This document shows positions 37,507 through 45,963 of a DNA stretch of 63,153 bases, piece after piece. Each line of letters begins with the position of its first letter. Within the stretch, counting starts at the first letter, position 1. The stretch is taken from contig JAKAHV010000016.1 of NCBI GenBank assembly GCA_021825295.1, forward strand, positions 1-63,153, written 5' to 3'. The position numbers were made by a program, and so were the translations under genes. The notes below the pieces were generated by a model. The model did no database searches. It was not told the DNA's origin and worked only from the letters and a program-made list of their open reading frames with translations. This DNA comes from Nitrospirota bacterium. Its GTDB lineage: Bacteria > Nitrospirota > Thermodesulfovibrionia > Thermodesulfovibrionales > JdFR-88.

Positions 37507-38016
37507 TCAGGCGGAGGGGATTTCTGGCCGGAAGCCCTTGTGCGCGATGCCCCTTTCCGTCATGAAGCCCAGTATCTTTCTGCCGTTTGCCTGTCCCTTT
37601 TCAATCAGTTGCTTAAGCCTGCCTATGGCGTCCAGTTGCGTCTCAACAGTCATAACGTCCCAGAAGTAGCCCTCGACCGCGCTTTTTTCAAGCTCCAGGG
37701 ACATGGTGAGCGCATCCTCCAGGGTCAGGTCGTTGTCCTGCAGCCGTTTTTTCAGGGCCCTTGCGCGCTCCAGGGCCACGTTTATGAAAGGCATTGACTC
37801 ATTCTCCAGATAATCGACCAGATCATCTTCCATGCCGCCTCTGGCTGTCTGCAGCCAAACCGCACGGTCCCTCGCCGCGCCTGCCAGCTCCCGCCACAGG
37901 CCCTCATCCGGAAAGCGCCCGGAGAGGCCCGTGTACACGTCGGCGCACGCGGCCGCAACCGCTATGCATGCCTCGGCCCGCTGGTCCGCCCTGACCTTGA
38001 TGACCAAGCCCTGCAT
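37507..38016 (-). CDS. Helical protein of unknown function (possibly ferritin-like)
   Basis: 169 residues, almost wholly helical. Glutamates and a histidine occur at helix-like spacing (ALTMSLELEKSAVEGYFWDVM, GFMTERGIAHKGF). A four-helix, rubrerythrin/ferritin-like bundle is possible, but a full diiron E-ExxH pattern is not seen. I do not recognise the family. It lies 26 nt upstream of trmJ on the same strand. Confidence 0.55.
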   Translation of the reverse strand: MQGLVIKVRADQRAEACIAVAAACADVYTGLSGRFPDEGLWRELAGAARDRAVWLQTARGGMEDDLVDYLENESMPFINVALERARALKKRLQDNDLTLEDALTMSLELEKSAVEGYFWDVMTVETQLDAIGRLKQLIEKGQANGRKILGFMTERGIAHKGFRPEIPSA

Positions 38017-38090
38017 CCTCCTTCCGCCAATTCAATTTTCTCATGTTCGAGACGGGAGTCAAGGGGAGGCGGATTTTATCCCTGGCGATT

Positions 38091-39473
38091 TTATTCCTGG
38101 CGCGGCAGGGCGGGCGCGGCGGACAACCGGCGGGCGATCCCGGCGGCAAGCAGCGAAAGCGTTTCGTCTCTTGCCCCCATAATTACCACACAGCGCCGCC
38201 CCCCCGCATGTCTTAAAACTTCCTGCCTGCCGGAGACGGCGATGGCGGATTTCCCCCTCTCGTTTATCCCGCGCGCAAGGTCCCCGCTGGAAATGTCCAT
38301 GTTCACCGTGCCGCCCTGGTAGAAGATGGGAAGCAGGATGAGGAGGTCCCCGCCGCGGAGGTTTTCGGAGAAGGCGCCGATGTACTCGTTTTTCATCATG
38401 CGGACCGGCCCGAAGCCGTGGGGCTGGAAGACATAGCAGACCCGTGTTTGCTCTTTTATCAACTGCACGGCCTTCATGAGGGAGGATATCTTGTGGGGAT
38501 TGTGGGCGAAATCGTCTATCACCAGCATGCCGCGGGCGTTCAGGTGGATGTCGAAGCGCCGCTCTATGCCTGTGAACCCCGGCAGGGCCTGGGCGATTTT
38601 TTCAAGCGTCCCGCCAAGGCCGGAAACGACGGCGATGGAGGCCAGCGCGTTATAGACGTTGTAGAGGCCGGGCAGGGCGAGCTTAAACCGCACGCCGCTT
38701 ACCGTGAATTCGGAGCCGAACGGATGGAGACTGATATCGCATGCCCTGAAATCCGCGCCGGGCCCCATGCCGAATGTGACAACCCCCTTACGCCCGAGCA
38801 GCGGCCGCAGGTTCCGGTCGTCTGCGTTTACGGCCTTGAAGCCGGCGGTGTTTTCCGAGACTTTTTCGAACATGCGCGCCGTCTCTTCAATGCCCTTATG
38901 GTCCAGCTCCAGGTTGAGGATGGCCAGGTGGCGGGGAGAATAGTTGACGATCGTGCCGTCGGACTCGCAGGCCTCCATCACAAGCCAGCGTGAGCCGCCG
39001 GACAGGAAGTTGCAGGGTCTTTGCTGCTGCCCGCCTTTGAACGCCTTTACCCTGCCGCCGCCGATGAAGTTTGGCTGCATCCCGAGCTGCCGCATCAGGA
39101 AGGCCGTCAGTCCCGAAGCGGTGGACTTTCCGCTTGTGCCGGTGACGGCGATGGTGTCGAATTCCCGGGAGAGTTCGGCCAGGTACTCGGGCCTTGTCTT
39201 GAGCGGCACCCCGAGGGCCCTGGCCCTTATGACCTCCGGCGTGCCGGCCTCCACAGCCGTGCTCATAACGGCGAAATCGGGGGCGCTTTCCATGCCGGAG
39301 CCGTCCTGGGGGAATATCCTGATGCCGCTTGCGCGAAGCTGCGCGGCCACCGGGTGTCCGGGAAGAAGGTCGAATGCCCGGTCGGAGCCGCTTACCTCAT
39401 GGCCCCTTGCGGCCATGAATGACGCTATCGCCGAAACCCCGCTGCCGCCTATGCCGGAAAAGAATATCCTCAT
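38091..39473 (-). CDS. Mur ligase family protein (MurC/Mpl-like)
   Basis: 460 residues from the ATG at 39473. N-terminal Rossmann FFSGIGGSGVSAIASFMAARGHEVSGSD (UDP-sugar binding as in MurC), the ATP loop AVTGTSGKSTASGL (GTxGKT/S type), DFAHNPHKISSLMKAV in the C-terminal domain. MurC adds L-Ala to UDP-MurNAc; Mpl reloads recycled tripeptide. It stands alone, outside any mur cluster, which favours Mpl or a paralogue over the main MurC. HNP at the C-terminal domain is typical of both. Confidence 0.75.
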   Translation of the reverse strand: MRIFFSGIGGSGVSAIASFMAARGHEVSGSDRAFDLLPGHPVAAQLRASGIRIFPQDGSGMESAPDFAVMSTAVEAGTPEVIRARALGVPLKTRPEYLAELSREFDTIAVTGTSGKSTASGLTAFLMRQLGMQPNFIGGGRVKAFKGGQQQRPCNFLSGGSRWLVMEACESDGTIVNYSPRHLAILNLELDHKGIEETARMFEKVSENTAGFKAVNADDRNLRPLLGRKGVVTFGMGPGADFRACDISLHPFGSEFTVSGVRFKLALPGLYNVYNALASIAVVSGLGGTLEKIAQALPGFTGIERRFDIHLNARGMLVIDDFAHNPHKISSLMKAVQLIKEQTRVCYVFQPHGFGPVRMMKNEYIGAFSENLRGGDLLILLPIFYQGGTVNMDISSGDLARGINERGKSAIAVSGRQEVLRHAGGRRCVVIMGARDETLSLLAAGIARRLSAAPALPRQE

Positions 39474-39572
39474 TGGAGCCCGTATGAACAATTATTTAGT
39501 CTAAAACAGGAATTGGAATTAATTCCAGGCGCTTTTTCCCCGGGTAGCGCCTCAGTCTGGCAATGCAGGCCG

Positions 39573-39712
39573 GGCAGAAGGCGGATGGAAGCATGGCTCG
39601 CATCATTCTCGCCGGCCATCCGTGGCCGGCTCCGAGGCTTTTGCCTATCCGGACGTCCTTGTCCGGATGACGGCAAAAAAATCCGCTCGCATGCCCCCAT
39701 CGGCCTTCTGCC
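39573..39712. repeat. 140-bp fold-back (palindromic) element
   Basis: The arms 39573-39595 and 39690-39712 are inverted copies with four mismatches in 23 (both begin GGCAGAAGGC when read inward from each end). Internal hairpins CGGCC...GGCCGG and TCCGGAC...GTCCGGA lie between. No other copy is seen in the window and no ORF. Confidence 0.5.
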
Positions 39713-39804
39713 TTACACGCGATTCGCTTATAATTTGTTTGGAGTCGCCGGGATAGCGGCTTGAGCGATCCCGCCCCGGGCGGGACTTATTTTCGTTTTT
39801 TTGC

Positions 39805-39833
39805 TTGACTGCGCGCCCTCAATGTGCCATATT
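39805..39833 (+). promoter_or_regulatory. Promoter of the RRM protein gene
   Basis: TTGACT (39805-39810), a 17-nt spacer and CATATT (39828-39833). A start near 39840 would leave an unusually long leader of about 200 nt before the ATG at 40038. Confidence 0.45.
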
Positions 39834-40037
39834 TCAATCAGGATATGGGACGCCTGACCAATGAAAAGCTTTTTGATTGTCCGGACCGGTAAAACTTTGC
39901 CTGCTTTTCTGTTTTTCCCATGACCTCTCTATTCAAAAGGGAAGATGACAGTTTGTGAATGCCCGCAGAAGCGGTGGGGCGAGTTTTTGTTTTTTGCGGA
40001 ACCGGAGAAAACCTGTCAGCAGAAAGGAGACTGAAGG

Positions 40038-40346
40038 ATGTCAAAGAAGATTTATGTGGGAAATCTCTCTTACGCCACCACCGAGGACGATCTTCGCCGG
40101 GTGTTTGAAGAGATGGGGGAGGTCCAGTCGGTAAAGGTGATCAAGGACGAGGTGACGGGGCGGTCCAAGGGCTTCGGGTTTGTCGAGATGACCTCCGACG
40201 AGAATGCGGACCGCGCCATCCAGAGCTTGAACGGCAAGGACCTTTTGGGCCGCGCAATGAAGGTGAGCGAGGCGCGCCCCCCGGCTGAAAGGGGAGGCGG
40301 CAGGGAGAGAAAACCTTTCGGCAGAAGCGGCAGGGGCAGATATTAG
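40038..40346 (+). CDS. RRM-type RNA-binding protein
   Basis: 102 residues: a single RNA recognition motif with RNP2 IYVGNL at 5-10 and RNP1 KGFGFVEM at ~43-50, then a Gly/Arg-rich tail (ERGGGRERKPFGRSGRGRY). Such small RRM proteins in cyanobacteria and other bacteria are often cold-induced and act on mRNA. GAAAGGAG is placed before the ATG. It overlaps the convergent M67 gene by 4 bp. Confidence 0.92.
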   Translation: MSKKIYVGNLSYATTEDDLRRVFEEMGEVQSVKVIKDEVTGRSKGFGFVEMTSDENADRAIQSLNGKDLLGRAMKVSEARPPAERGGGRERKPFGRSGRGRY

Positions 40347-40741
40347 ACGGCCCTTACGGCGGCCTCACTAACCACCCCGTCTTCCATGGTGAAAGCCCTG
40401 ACATCGGGTTCCCCGCCCGCCAGGCCGATTATTATGTAGACCGTATCCCAGAAGGCGAGCGACACGTCCTTGGGCGACGGGTACGCGGGGCCGCCCGGAT
40501 GGCTGTGATAGATGGCGAGCATCTTCCGGCCATCCTTCCTGATCTGTTTCTCGATTTCGAGCTGCTGCCGGGGATCGAGCTCGTAGCTGACCGCGGAGGC
40601 ATCCACATTCCTGCCCTGATGGATATGCTCCACGCGATCGCCCCTGCCGGCCAGGATGCCGCAGACCTCAAGGGGGCTGCCGGAGAGGGCATGCCCGACC
40701 ATCATGTCATAAATGCCGGCCGGTATCTCTATCTGGCGCAT
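40343..40741 (-). CDS. M67 (JAMM) family metalloprotease
   Basis: 132 residues with the full JAMM zinc site: E25 (LEVCG), H79 and H81 in YHSHPGG, S89 and D92 in PSPKD. In bacteria these enzymes clip C-terminal tails from ubiquitin-like sulfur carriers (Mec acting on CysO), exposing the Gly-Gly that MoeB-like enzymes adenylate. The neighbours moeB and tusA, across a MITE, support such a role. No sulfur carrier gene is beside it. Confidence 0.9.
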   Translation of the reverse strand: MRQIEIPAGIYDMMVGHALSGSPLEVCGILAGRGDRVEHIHQGRNVDASAVSYELDPRQQLEIEKQIRKDGRKMLAIYHSHPGGPAYPSPKDVSLAFWDTVYIIIGLAGGEPDVRAFTMEDGVVSEAAVRAV

Positions 40742-40757
40742 GGGAGAAATCCAAGAA

Positions 40758-40936
40758 TAGAACCTATCTCAAAATCGCTTCTGGCTGTGAGAGGCTGAAA
40801 TCGCGGCATACGGCGTCATACAGGGGAAATCGTCCTCAATGCAGCGCTGCTGCGCCTCCGGGCGATTTCCCCTTTCTCCTTGTCTGCCACGATTTCCTCT
40901 CTCTTTCGCTTCAAAATCAATTTTGAGACAGGTTCT
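40758..40936. mobile_element. Family C MITE, copy 3 (between the M67 gene and moeB)
   Basis: 179 bp, complete: TAGAACCTATCTCAAAATCG at the left and, inverted at the right, AGAACCTGTCTCAAAATTGA. Its right end is 2 nt from the moeB stop; its left end is 16 nt upstream of the M67 ATG. It likely separates two genes that were once adjacent. Confidence 0.75.
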
Positions 40937-40938
40937 GA

Positions 40939-41739
40939 TCAGAGCTGGCAGTAACCGGCGTCGTAGTCCGCGAGTTCCGTGATGGTGGGGTTTTGCCCGC
41001 AGACGGGACAATCCGGGTTCCTGGGGACCTTCACCTTCCTGAAAGAAGTCGTCAGCGCATTATAGATAAGAAGGGTGTTTTTCAGGGGCTCTCCCCTGCC
41101 CAGTATCAGCTTCAGGGCCTCCGTGGCCTCGAGCGCGCCTATGACGCCGGGCAGGACGCCTAGCACCCCCGCCTCCTGGCATGACGGCACAAGGCCGGGC
41201 GGCGGAGGGGTCTCGAACAGGCAGCGGTAGCAATGCCCCTCATGGGGTATGAGCGTCGTCACCTGCCCCTCGAACCTGAGTATGGCGCCGCTCACAAGCG
41301 GCTTGCGCATGAGGACGCAGGCGTCGTTTACCAGGTAACGGGTCGGGAAATTGTCGCTCCCGTCAACGACGATGTCATAGTCCTTCATGACGTCCATTAT
41401 GTTGTCCTTCGTGAGGCGTCCCTTCATCGCGTTCACCTTTACGTCCGGGTTCAGCGCCTCGAAGGTCCTTTTGGCGGACTCCACCTTCGGCATGCCTATG
41501 GCGCCGGTGCTGTGGGCGATCTGCCTCTGCAGGTTGGAGACCTCCACAAGGTCGTCATCCACGATGCCGATGGTCCCTACGCCGGCCGCCGCAAGGTAAT
41601 AGCCGACAGGACAGCCAAGCCCCCCGGCCCCCACAATAAGGACCTTTGAGCCCAGGAGTTTTTTCTGCCCCTTGCCGCCCACTTCCGGCAGGATGATGTG
41701 CCTGCTGTAGCGCTGTATCTGAGTATCGGTAAACTCCAT
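40939..41739 (-). CDS. moeB: MoeB/ThiF family adenylyltransferase
   Basis: 266 residues of the E1-like family. The ATP loop is VGAGGLGCPVGYYLAAAG (residues 36-53), with VEVSNLQRQIAH after the conserved DDD; GSDNFPTRYLVND; and two zinc-binding CxxC pairs, CYRC and CPVC. It adenylates the C-terminal Gly of a small sulfur carrier (MoaD, ThiS or CysO-like). Which carrier it serves cannot be decided here; MoeB is the safest name. One nt separates it from tusA. Confidence 0.88.
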   Translation of the reverse strand: MEFTDTQIQRYSRHIILPEVGGKGQKKLLGSKVLIVGAGGLGCPVGYYLAAAGVGTIGIVDDDLVEVSNLQRQIAHSTGAIGMPKVESAKRTFEALNPDVKVNAMKGRLTKDNIMDVMKDYDIVVDGSDNFPTRYLVNDACVLMRKPLVSGAILRFEGQVTTLIPHEGHCYRCLFETPPPPGLVPSCQEAGVLGVLPGVIGALEATEALKLILGRGEPLKNTLLIYNALTTSFRKVKVPRNPDCPVCGQNPTITELADYDAGYCQL

Positions 41740-41740
41740 C

Positions 41741-41989
41741 CTATTCCTTCTCCTTGCGCACGACGATTACCCATTCCTTTTCGCCCGTCTTGTCAACCTT
41801 CAGCACCTTCTGCCCGTGGTCCTGCATGGATTTCGGTATGTTGTTTACGGCCTCCGGGTAATCGAGCACGATCTCAAGGACCTCGCCCACTTCCATGTCC
41901 TCGATCGCCAGCTTGGCCTTCACGAAGGTATAGGGGCAGACAAGCCCCTTTATGTCCAGCTTTTTGGCTGGCCTTTCCTCTTCCCGCAT
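41741..41989 (-). CDS. TusA/SirA-like sulfurtransferase
   Basis: 82 residues with the family core LDIKGLVCPYTFVKAKLAIEDM. The persulfide-carrying cysteine is in CPYT, whereas classic TusA has CPxP; the P-to-T change is noteworthy. It should pass sulfur towards the carrier activated by MoeB in the next gene. The C-terminus is highly charged. Confidence 0.82.
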   Translation of the reverse strand: MREEERPAKKLDIKGLVCPYTFVKAKLAIEDMEVGEVLEIVLDYPEAVNNIPKSMQDHGQKVLKVDKTGEKEWVIVVRKEKE

Positions 41990-42079
41990 CTTGGCACCTC
42001 CCCAGCTTCAGTTCCCCAGAACTTATTGTTTATCTTTATGAATTAATTATAAGAATTTGAACCCAGTTTTGGAAAGGGC

Positions 42080-43393
42080 TTACTCTTCGCCTTCGACTCT
42101 TATCAGGTGGCTTTTGGCCGCCACGGCCGGCAGGCTGTCTATTTTCTTCAGGGCCCGCCTCACGTTTTTCTCCGTCGCCTTGTGGGTGAGTATCACAAGG
42201 GGCACGGCCTCCCCTTCCTTCCTGTCCTTCTGGATCACGGAGGCTATGCTTATGTTGTTTTGCCCCAGGACGCCTGAAATCTTTGAGAGCACGCCCGGCC
42301 TGTCCAGGGCCGCGAAGCGGAAGTAATACCTGGCCTGCACCTCGTCAATGGGGCGTATGCCCATCGGGGAGGGGGCGGTCACCGGGCCGCCTTTGGGCCT
42401 GGCCCCATTCATGAGCCTGTCCGCTATTTCCGCTATATCGCTGACGACGGCGGAGCCTGTGGGCATGTCGCCGGCCCCCCTGCCGTAGTAAAGCGTGTCG
42501 CCCGTCTCCCGCCCGTTTACATATATCGCGTTCATCACGCCGTCCACCTTCGAGATGAGGTATCCCTTGGGCAGCATGGTCGGATGGACGCGCAGCTCCA
42601 CCCGCCCCTCCTCCGCCTTGGCGATTGCAAGCAGTTTTATCTTGAACCCCAGCTCCGAGGCGAAGGCTATGTCCAGCGGGGTTATCTCCGTTATCCCCTC
42701 CGTATATACGCTCTTGAATGAAAGGGGGATGCCGAAGGCCAGCGAGGCGAGTATCGTGAGCTTGTGGGCCGAATCGGCGCCGCCTACGTCCAGGGCCGGG
42801 TCGGCCTCGGCATAGCCCAGCGCCTGGGCCTCCCTGAGCGCCTTCGGGAATTCAACCGCCTCGTCAGTCATCTTGGTAAGGATATAGTTGGAGGTGCCGT
42901 TTACTATCCCGTAGACGTAGTTTATCCGGTTTGCGATAAGCCCCTCTCTGAGGACCTTTATTATCGGGATGCCGCCCCCCACGCTGGCCTCGAACCCGAT
43001 GCTGACGCCGCGCTTCCCGGCCTCGGCAAATATCCCGGCGCCATGTTCGGCCAGGAGGGCCTTGTTGGCGGTGACGATGTTTTTCCCGTTTCCTATCGCG
43101 CGAAGCATGAGTTCCCTTGCCACCCCGAGCCCGCCGATAAGCTCCACTACGATATCAATATCCGGGTTGTCCGTGACCTCCCTTGCGTCGGTGGTGAGCA
43201 CGTTTTTCCCGAGCCTTATCCCGCGGTCTCTTTTTATATCAAGGTCCGCGATTTTCCTGAGCGCAACCGGAAAGCCGAGCCGCTCCTCGAGGAGCTTCGA
43301 ATTCTCTACCAGTATGCGGGCAGCGCCGCTGCCGACCGTGCCGAAGCCCAGTATGCCTACGTTGACCGTTTTCTTATCTTTTTTTCCCGCCAT
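42080..43393 (-). CDS. hom: Homoserine dehydrogenase
   Basis: 437 residues; NAD(P)-dependent reduction of aspartate semialdehyde to homoserine for threonine and methionine. GILGFGTVGSGAARIL binds the cofactor; NKALLAEHG and YGIVNGTSNYILTKM (family signature) and GADSAHKL follow; an ACT regulatory domain ends the protein (~355-437, YYFRFAALDRPGVLSKISGVLG). Start ATG 43393; the longer frame upstream is repeat DNA. Confidence 0.94.
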   Translation of the reverse strand: MAGKKDKKTVNVGILGFGTVGSGAARILVENSKLLEERLGFPVALRKIADLDIKRDRGIRLGKNVLTTDAREVTDNPDIDIVVELIGGLGVARELMLRAIGNGKNIVTANKALLAEHGAGIFAEAGKRGVSIGFEASVGGGIPIIKVLREGLIANRINYVYGIVNGTSNYILTKMTDEAVEFPKALREAQALGYAEADPALDVGGADSAHKLTILASLAFGIPLSFKSVYTEGITEITPLDIAFASELGFKIKLLAIAKAEEGRVELRVHPTMLPKGYLISKVDGVMNAIYVNGRETGDTLYYGRGAGDMPTGSAVVSDIAEIADRLMNGARPKGGPVTAPSPMGIRPIDEVQARYYFRFAALDRPGVLSKISGVLGQNNISIASVIQKDRKEGEAVPLVILTHKATEKNVRRALKKIDSLPAVAAKSHLIRVEGEE

Positions 43394-43466
43394 TGCGTGT
43401 CCGCCCCTTGGAAATTCGAAAATATTATCACAAAAGCGCGGGTTATGGCAAAGCAGGCCGCCTTTA

Positions 43467-43696
43467 GGGGCCTGCGTCAGATTTGTGGGGCAAGGCGTGG
43501 CATCTGCCTGCTCCTTCCGTTCAGCGCGCGGTTCCGGGCGTAGGCAGGCGGTCCCGCCTAGGTCCCGCCGAGGCGGGATTGCCGCCAAGGGCGAATATCA
43601 AGCCATTGTTAAGATGCGGCCCGCCGGTATCCGTCCGCTCTTCGCTTCTCTCCAGGAACAGGCAGATGCCAGCCCCACAAATCTGACGCAGGCCCC
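43467..43696. repeat. Family B MITE-like repeat, copy 2 (complete)
   Basis: 230 bp bounded by perfect 25-bp inverted repeats, 43467-43491 and 43672-43696 (outer bases GGGGCCTGCGTC). Inside are TTCCGGGCG, the hairpin GTCCCGCCGAGGCGGGAT and the core shared with family A. It lies in the hom-greA gap. A separate CCCTCTCCCT...AGGGAGAGGG hairpin follows near 43712-43735. Confidence 0.75.
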
Positions 43697-43807
43697 GCCT
43701 TTAGTGAAACCCTCTCCCTGGAAAGGGAGAGGGTTGGCAGCGGGTGTTTGAAAAAGGAGTGTTCGAAAAATTTGAAAAATTTGCGGCAAATCTGATAAAT
43801 TTGGATT

Positions 43808-44284
43808 ATGCTTCAGAAATTTCCAATAACGCCTGACGGCTACAGGAAGATGCAGGGGGAGCTGGAGAGGCTCCTGAAGATCGAAAGACCGAAGAACATC
43901 AAGGAGATCGAGGAGGCGCGCGCCCACGGGGACCTCTCGGAAAACGCGGAATACGATGCCGCCAAGTCCAGGCAGTCCTTCATCGAGGGCAGGATCATCG
44001 AGCTGAAGCAAAAGGTGGCCCTCGCGCAGGTCATAGACCCCTCCACGATAAATCAGAGCAAGGCAGCGTTCGGGGCGACGGTGAAAGTCCTGGACACCGA
44101 GGCCGACGAGGAGTACGTATTCACCCTCGTCGGGGTCGAGGAGGCCGACGCGAAGCAGGGCAGGATTTCGATAAGCTCGCCGGTGGGCAGGGCCCTCCTC
44201 GGGAAGGAAGCCGGGGACACGGTCACGATAAAGGCGCCTGCGCGGACGATCGAATACGAGATAATTGAAGTCAACTTCGTCTGA
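43808..44284 (+). CDS. greA: Transcription elongation factor GreA
   Basis: 158 residues: N-terminal coiled coil with the acidic tip (EARAHGDLSENAEYDAAKSRQSFIEG), which reaches the RNA polymerase active site and stimulates cleavage of backtracked RNA, then the globular C-terminal domain (GRISISSPVGRALLGKEAGDTV). Its end overlaps the pyrK start by 20 nt. Confidence 0.96.
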   Translation: MLQKFPITPDGYRKMQGELERLLKIERPKNIKEIEEARAHGDLSENAEYDAAKSRQSFIEGRIIELKQKVALAQVIDPSTINQSKAAFGATVKVLDTEADEEYVFTLVGVEEADAKQGRISISSPVGRALLGKEAGDTVTIKAPARTIEYEIIEVNFV

Positions 44285-45053
44285 TCTTGCCGCCCCTCCG
44301 CGCCTTCTACGGGCGAAAGTCCGCGCAAACATCAGATTAAACGATTCGAACTTCATCCTGACCCTGGCGCCCGAAGGCGGGATGCCCGAGCCAGGGCCAG
44401 GACAGTTCTTCATGTTCGGGCTCAACTCAAGAAAAGACCCCTTCCTTAAGCGCCCGTTCTGCTATTTCAGGAAAAAACGAAACACCATCGATATACTCTA
44501 CCGCGTGGTGGGCAAGGTGACCACGCTCATGACGGGCCTCAGGGCGGGCGACACGGCGGAAGTAATGGGCCCGCTTGGAAACTGCTATCCGGTTGAAGGC
44601 GTGGAAGGCAGAAAACCCATAGTCCTTGCGGGCGGGGTGGGGATCGCATCCGTCTATCCGCTTTTGGGTGCGCTTGTGGGGAAAGCGCATCTTTTTTACG
44701 GGGGCAGGACCGCGCGGGACCTCCTGCTGACCGGCGAGCTTGAAAGCCTTTCATCCGGACTGACCCTCGCCACGGAGGACGGCTCCGCGGGGTTTCGGGG
44801 GACGGCCGTGGACGCGGTGAGGGCCCATCTGAAGGGCAGGGACAAACGGGACTTCATACTGTACGCGTGCGGGCCAAACGGGATGCTCAAGGCGGCAAGC
44901 GCGCTTGGGGTTGACGGTTATATAGCATCGGAGGAGAAGATGGCCTGCGGCATAGGCGTCTGCCTCGGCTGCGCGGTCAGGACGCCCGCGGGCTACAAGC
45001 GGGCATGCAAGGACGGGCCTGTCTTTCCAATCGGGGAGGTCCTGTTTGACTGA
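44265..45053 (+). CDS. pyrK: Dihydroorotate dehydrogenase electron-transfer subunit
   Basis: 262 residues, FAD and 2Fe-2S subunit that passes electrons from PyrD to NAD+. FAD motif RPFCYFRKKRNTIDILYRVVG, NAD motif VLAGGVGIASVYPLL, and the 2Fe-2S cysteines CGIGVCLGCAV...C near 225-243. Start TTG at 44265 overlaps greA; no better in-frame start keeps the N-terminal beta strands. It overlaps pyrD by 8 nt. Confidence 0.92.
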   Translation: MKSTSSDLAAPPRLLRAKVRANIRLNDSNFILTLAPEGGMPEPGPGQFFMFGLNSRKDPFLKRPFCYFRKKRNTIDILYRVVGKVTTLMTGLRAGDTAEVMGPLGNCYPVEGVEGRKPIVLAGGVGIASVYPLLGALVGKAHLFYGGRTARDLLLTGELESLSSGLTLATEDGSAGFRGTAVDAVRAHLKGRDKRDFILYACGPNGMLKAASALGVDGYIASEEKMACGIGVCLGCAVRTPAGYKRACKDGPVFPIGEVLFD

Positions 45054-45963
45054 CCGCGGTCTCCAGGTCCGCCTGGGCAAGCTGAAACTTAAAAACCCCG
45101 TGCTGACGGCCTCCGGCACGGCCGGCTACGGGGAGGAGCTGGCGGAGTTCTTCGATTTATCGAAACTGGGCGCGATGGTGATGAAGGGGATATCCCTTCA
45201 GCCGTGGCAGGGCAACCCCGCTCCAAGGATAACGGAAACCCCCTGCGGGATGATAAATTCCATCGGGCTTCAGAACGTGGGGCTGGATGTCTTCCTCAGG
45301 GAGAAACTCCCCTTTGTAAGGCAGTGGGACGTCCCCGTAATCGCCAACATACTCGGCACGGACGCAAATGAATACATCAGGCTTGCCGCGGAGCTTGACG
45401 AAGCGGGCGTGGAGGCAATCGAGCTTAATGTCTCCTGCCCGAACATTAAAAAGGGCGGCATCAGTTTCGGGCGGGACATAAACAGTTTTTCGCGGCTTGT
45501 GGCCGCCGTAAGGAGGAAGGTGAAAAACGCGGCCCTGATCGTAAAACTCACCCCGGATGCGCCGGTGGACGTGTTTGCCAGGGCCGCCGGGGAAAGCGGG
45601 GCCGATGCCGTCTCGCTCATAAACACGATCCCGGCGCTGGCGATAGACATAAACACCAGGAGGCCGCTCATAAAAAACGTGATAGGAGGGCTCTCCGGGC
45701 CGGCCGTAAAACCCATAGCGGTTAGGATGGTGTATCAGGCAAGCCGGGCGGTGAAGATACCTGTAATCGGTATGGGCGGTATCTCGTGCGGCGCGGACGC
45801 CATAGAGTTCATGCTGGCCGGGGCGACGGCCGTGGCCGTGGGAAGCGCCATCTTCAGGGACCCCATGGCCCCGCTGAAGGTCATTGAGGAGATCGGGGCG
45901 TATATGAAGGGCCGCGGCATCAAAAGCGTCTCCGGGATAACCGGCGCCATGGCCGGAAGGTGA
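45046..45963 (+). CDS. pyrD: Dihydroorotate dehydrogenase (class 1B catalytic subunit)
   Basis: 305 residues, FMN TIM barrel oxidising dihydroorotate to orotate in pyrimidine synthesis. Class 1 features: VLTASGTAGYG, the conserved NSIGLQNVG, ELNVSCPNIKKGG with the catalytic-loop Cys, and IGMGGISCGADAIEFMLAGATAVAVG for phosphate binding. Start TTG 45046 lies inside the pyrK stop region, so the subunits are coupled. Confidence 0.94.
   Translation: MTDRGLQVRLGKLKLKNPVLTASGTAGYGEELAEFFDLSKLGAMVMKGISLQPWQGNPAPRITETPCGMINSIGLQNVGLDVFLREKLPFVRQWDVPVIANILGTDANEYIRLAAELDEAGVEAIELNVSCPNIKKGGISFGRDINSFSRLVAAVRRKVKNAALIVKLTPDAPVDVFARAAGESGADAVSLINTIPALAIDINTRRPLIKNVIGGLSGPAVKPIAVRMVYQASRAVKIPVIGMGGISCGADAIEFMLAGATAVAVGSAIFRDPMAPLKVIEEIGAYMKGRGIKSVSGITGAMAGR

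Larger units (their letters stand above)
39474..40037. other. Gene-free stretch with a fold-back element and the RRM-gene leader
   Basis: 564 bp. 39573-39712 is a palindromic element described separately. At 39766-39803 a GC-rich palindrome (CCCGCCCCGGGCGGG) precedes a T-rich tract and could terminate rightward transcription. From 39805 the promoter and ~200-nt leader of the RRM gene follow. Confidence 0.5.
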
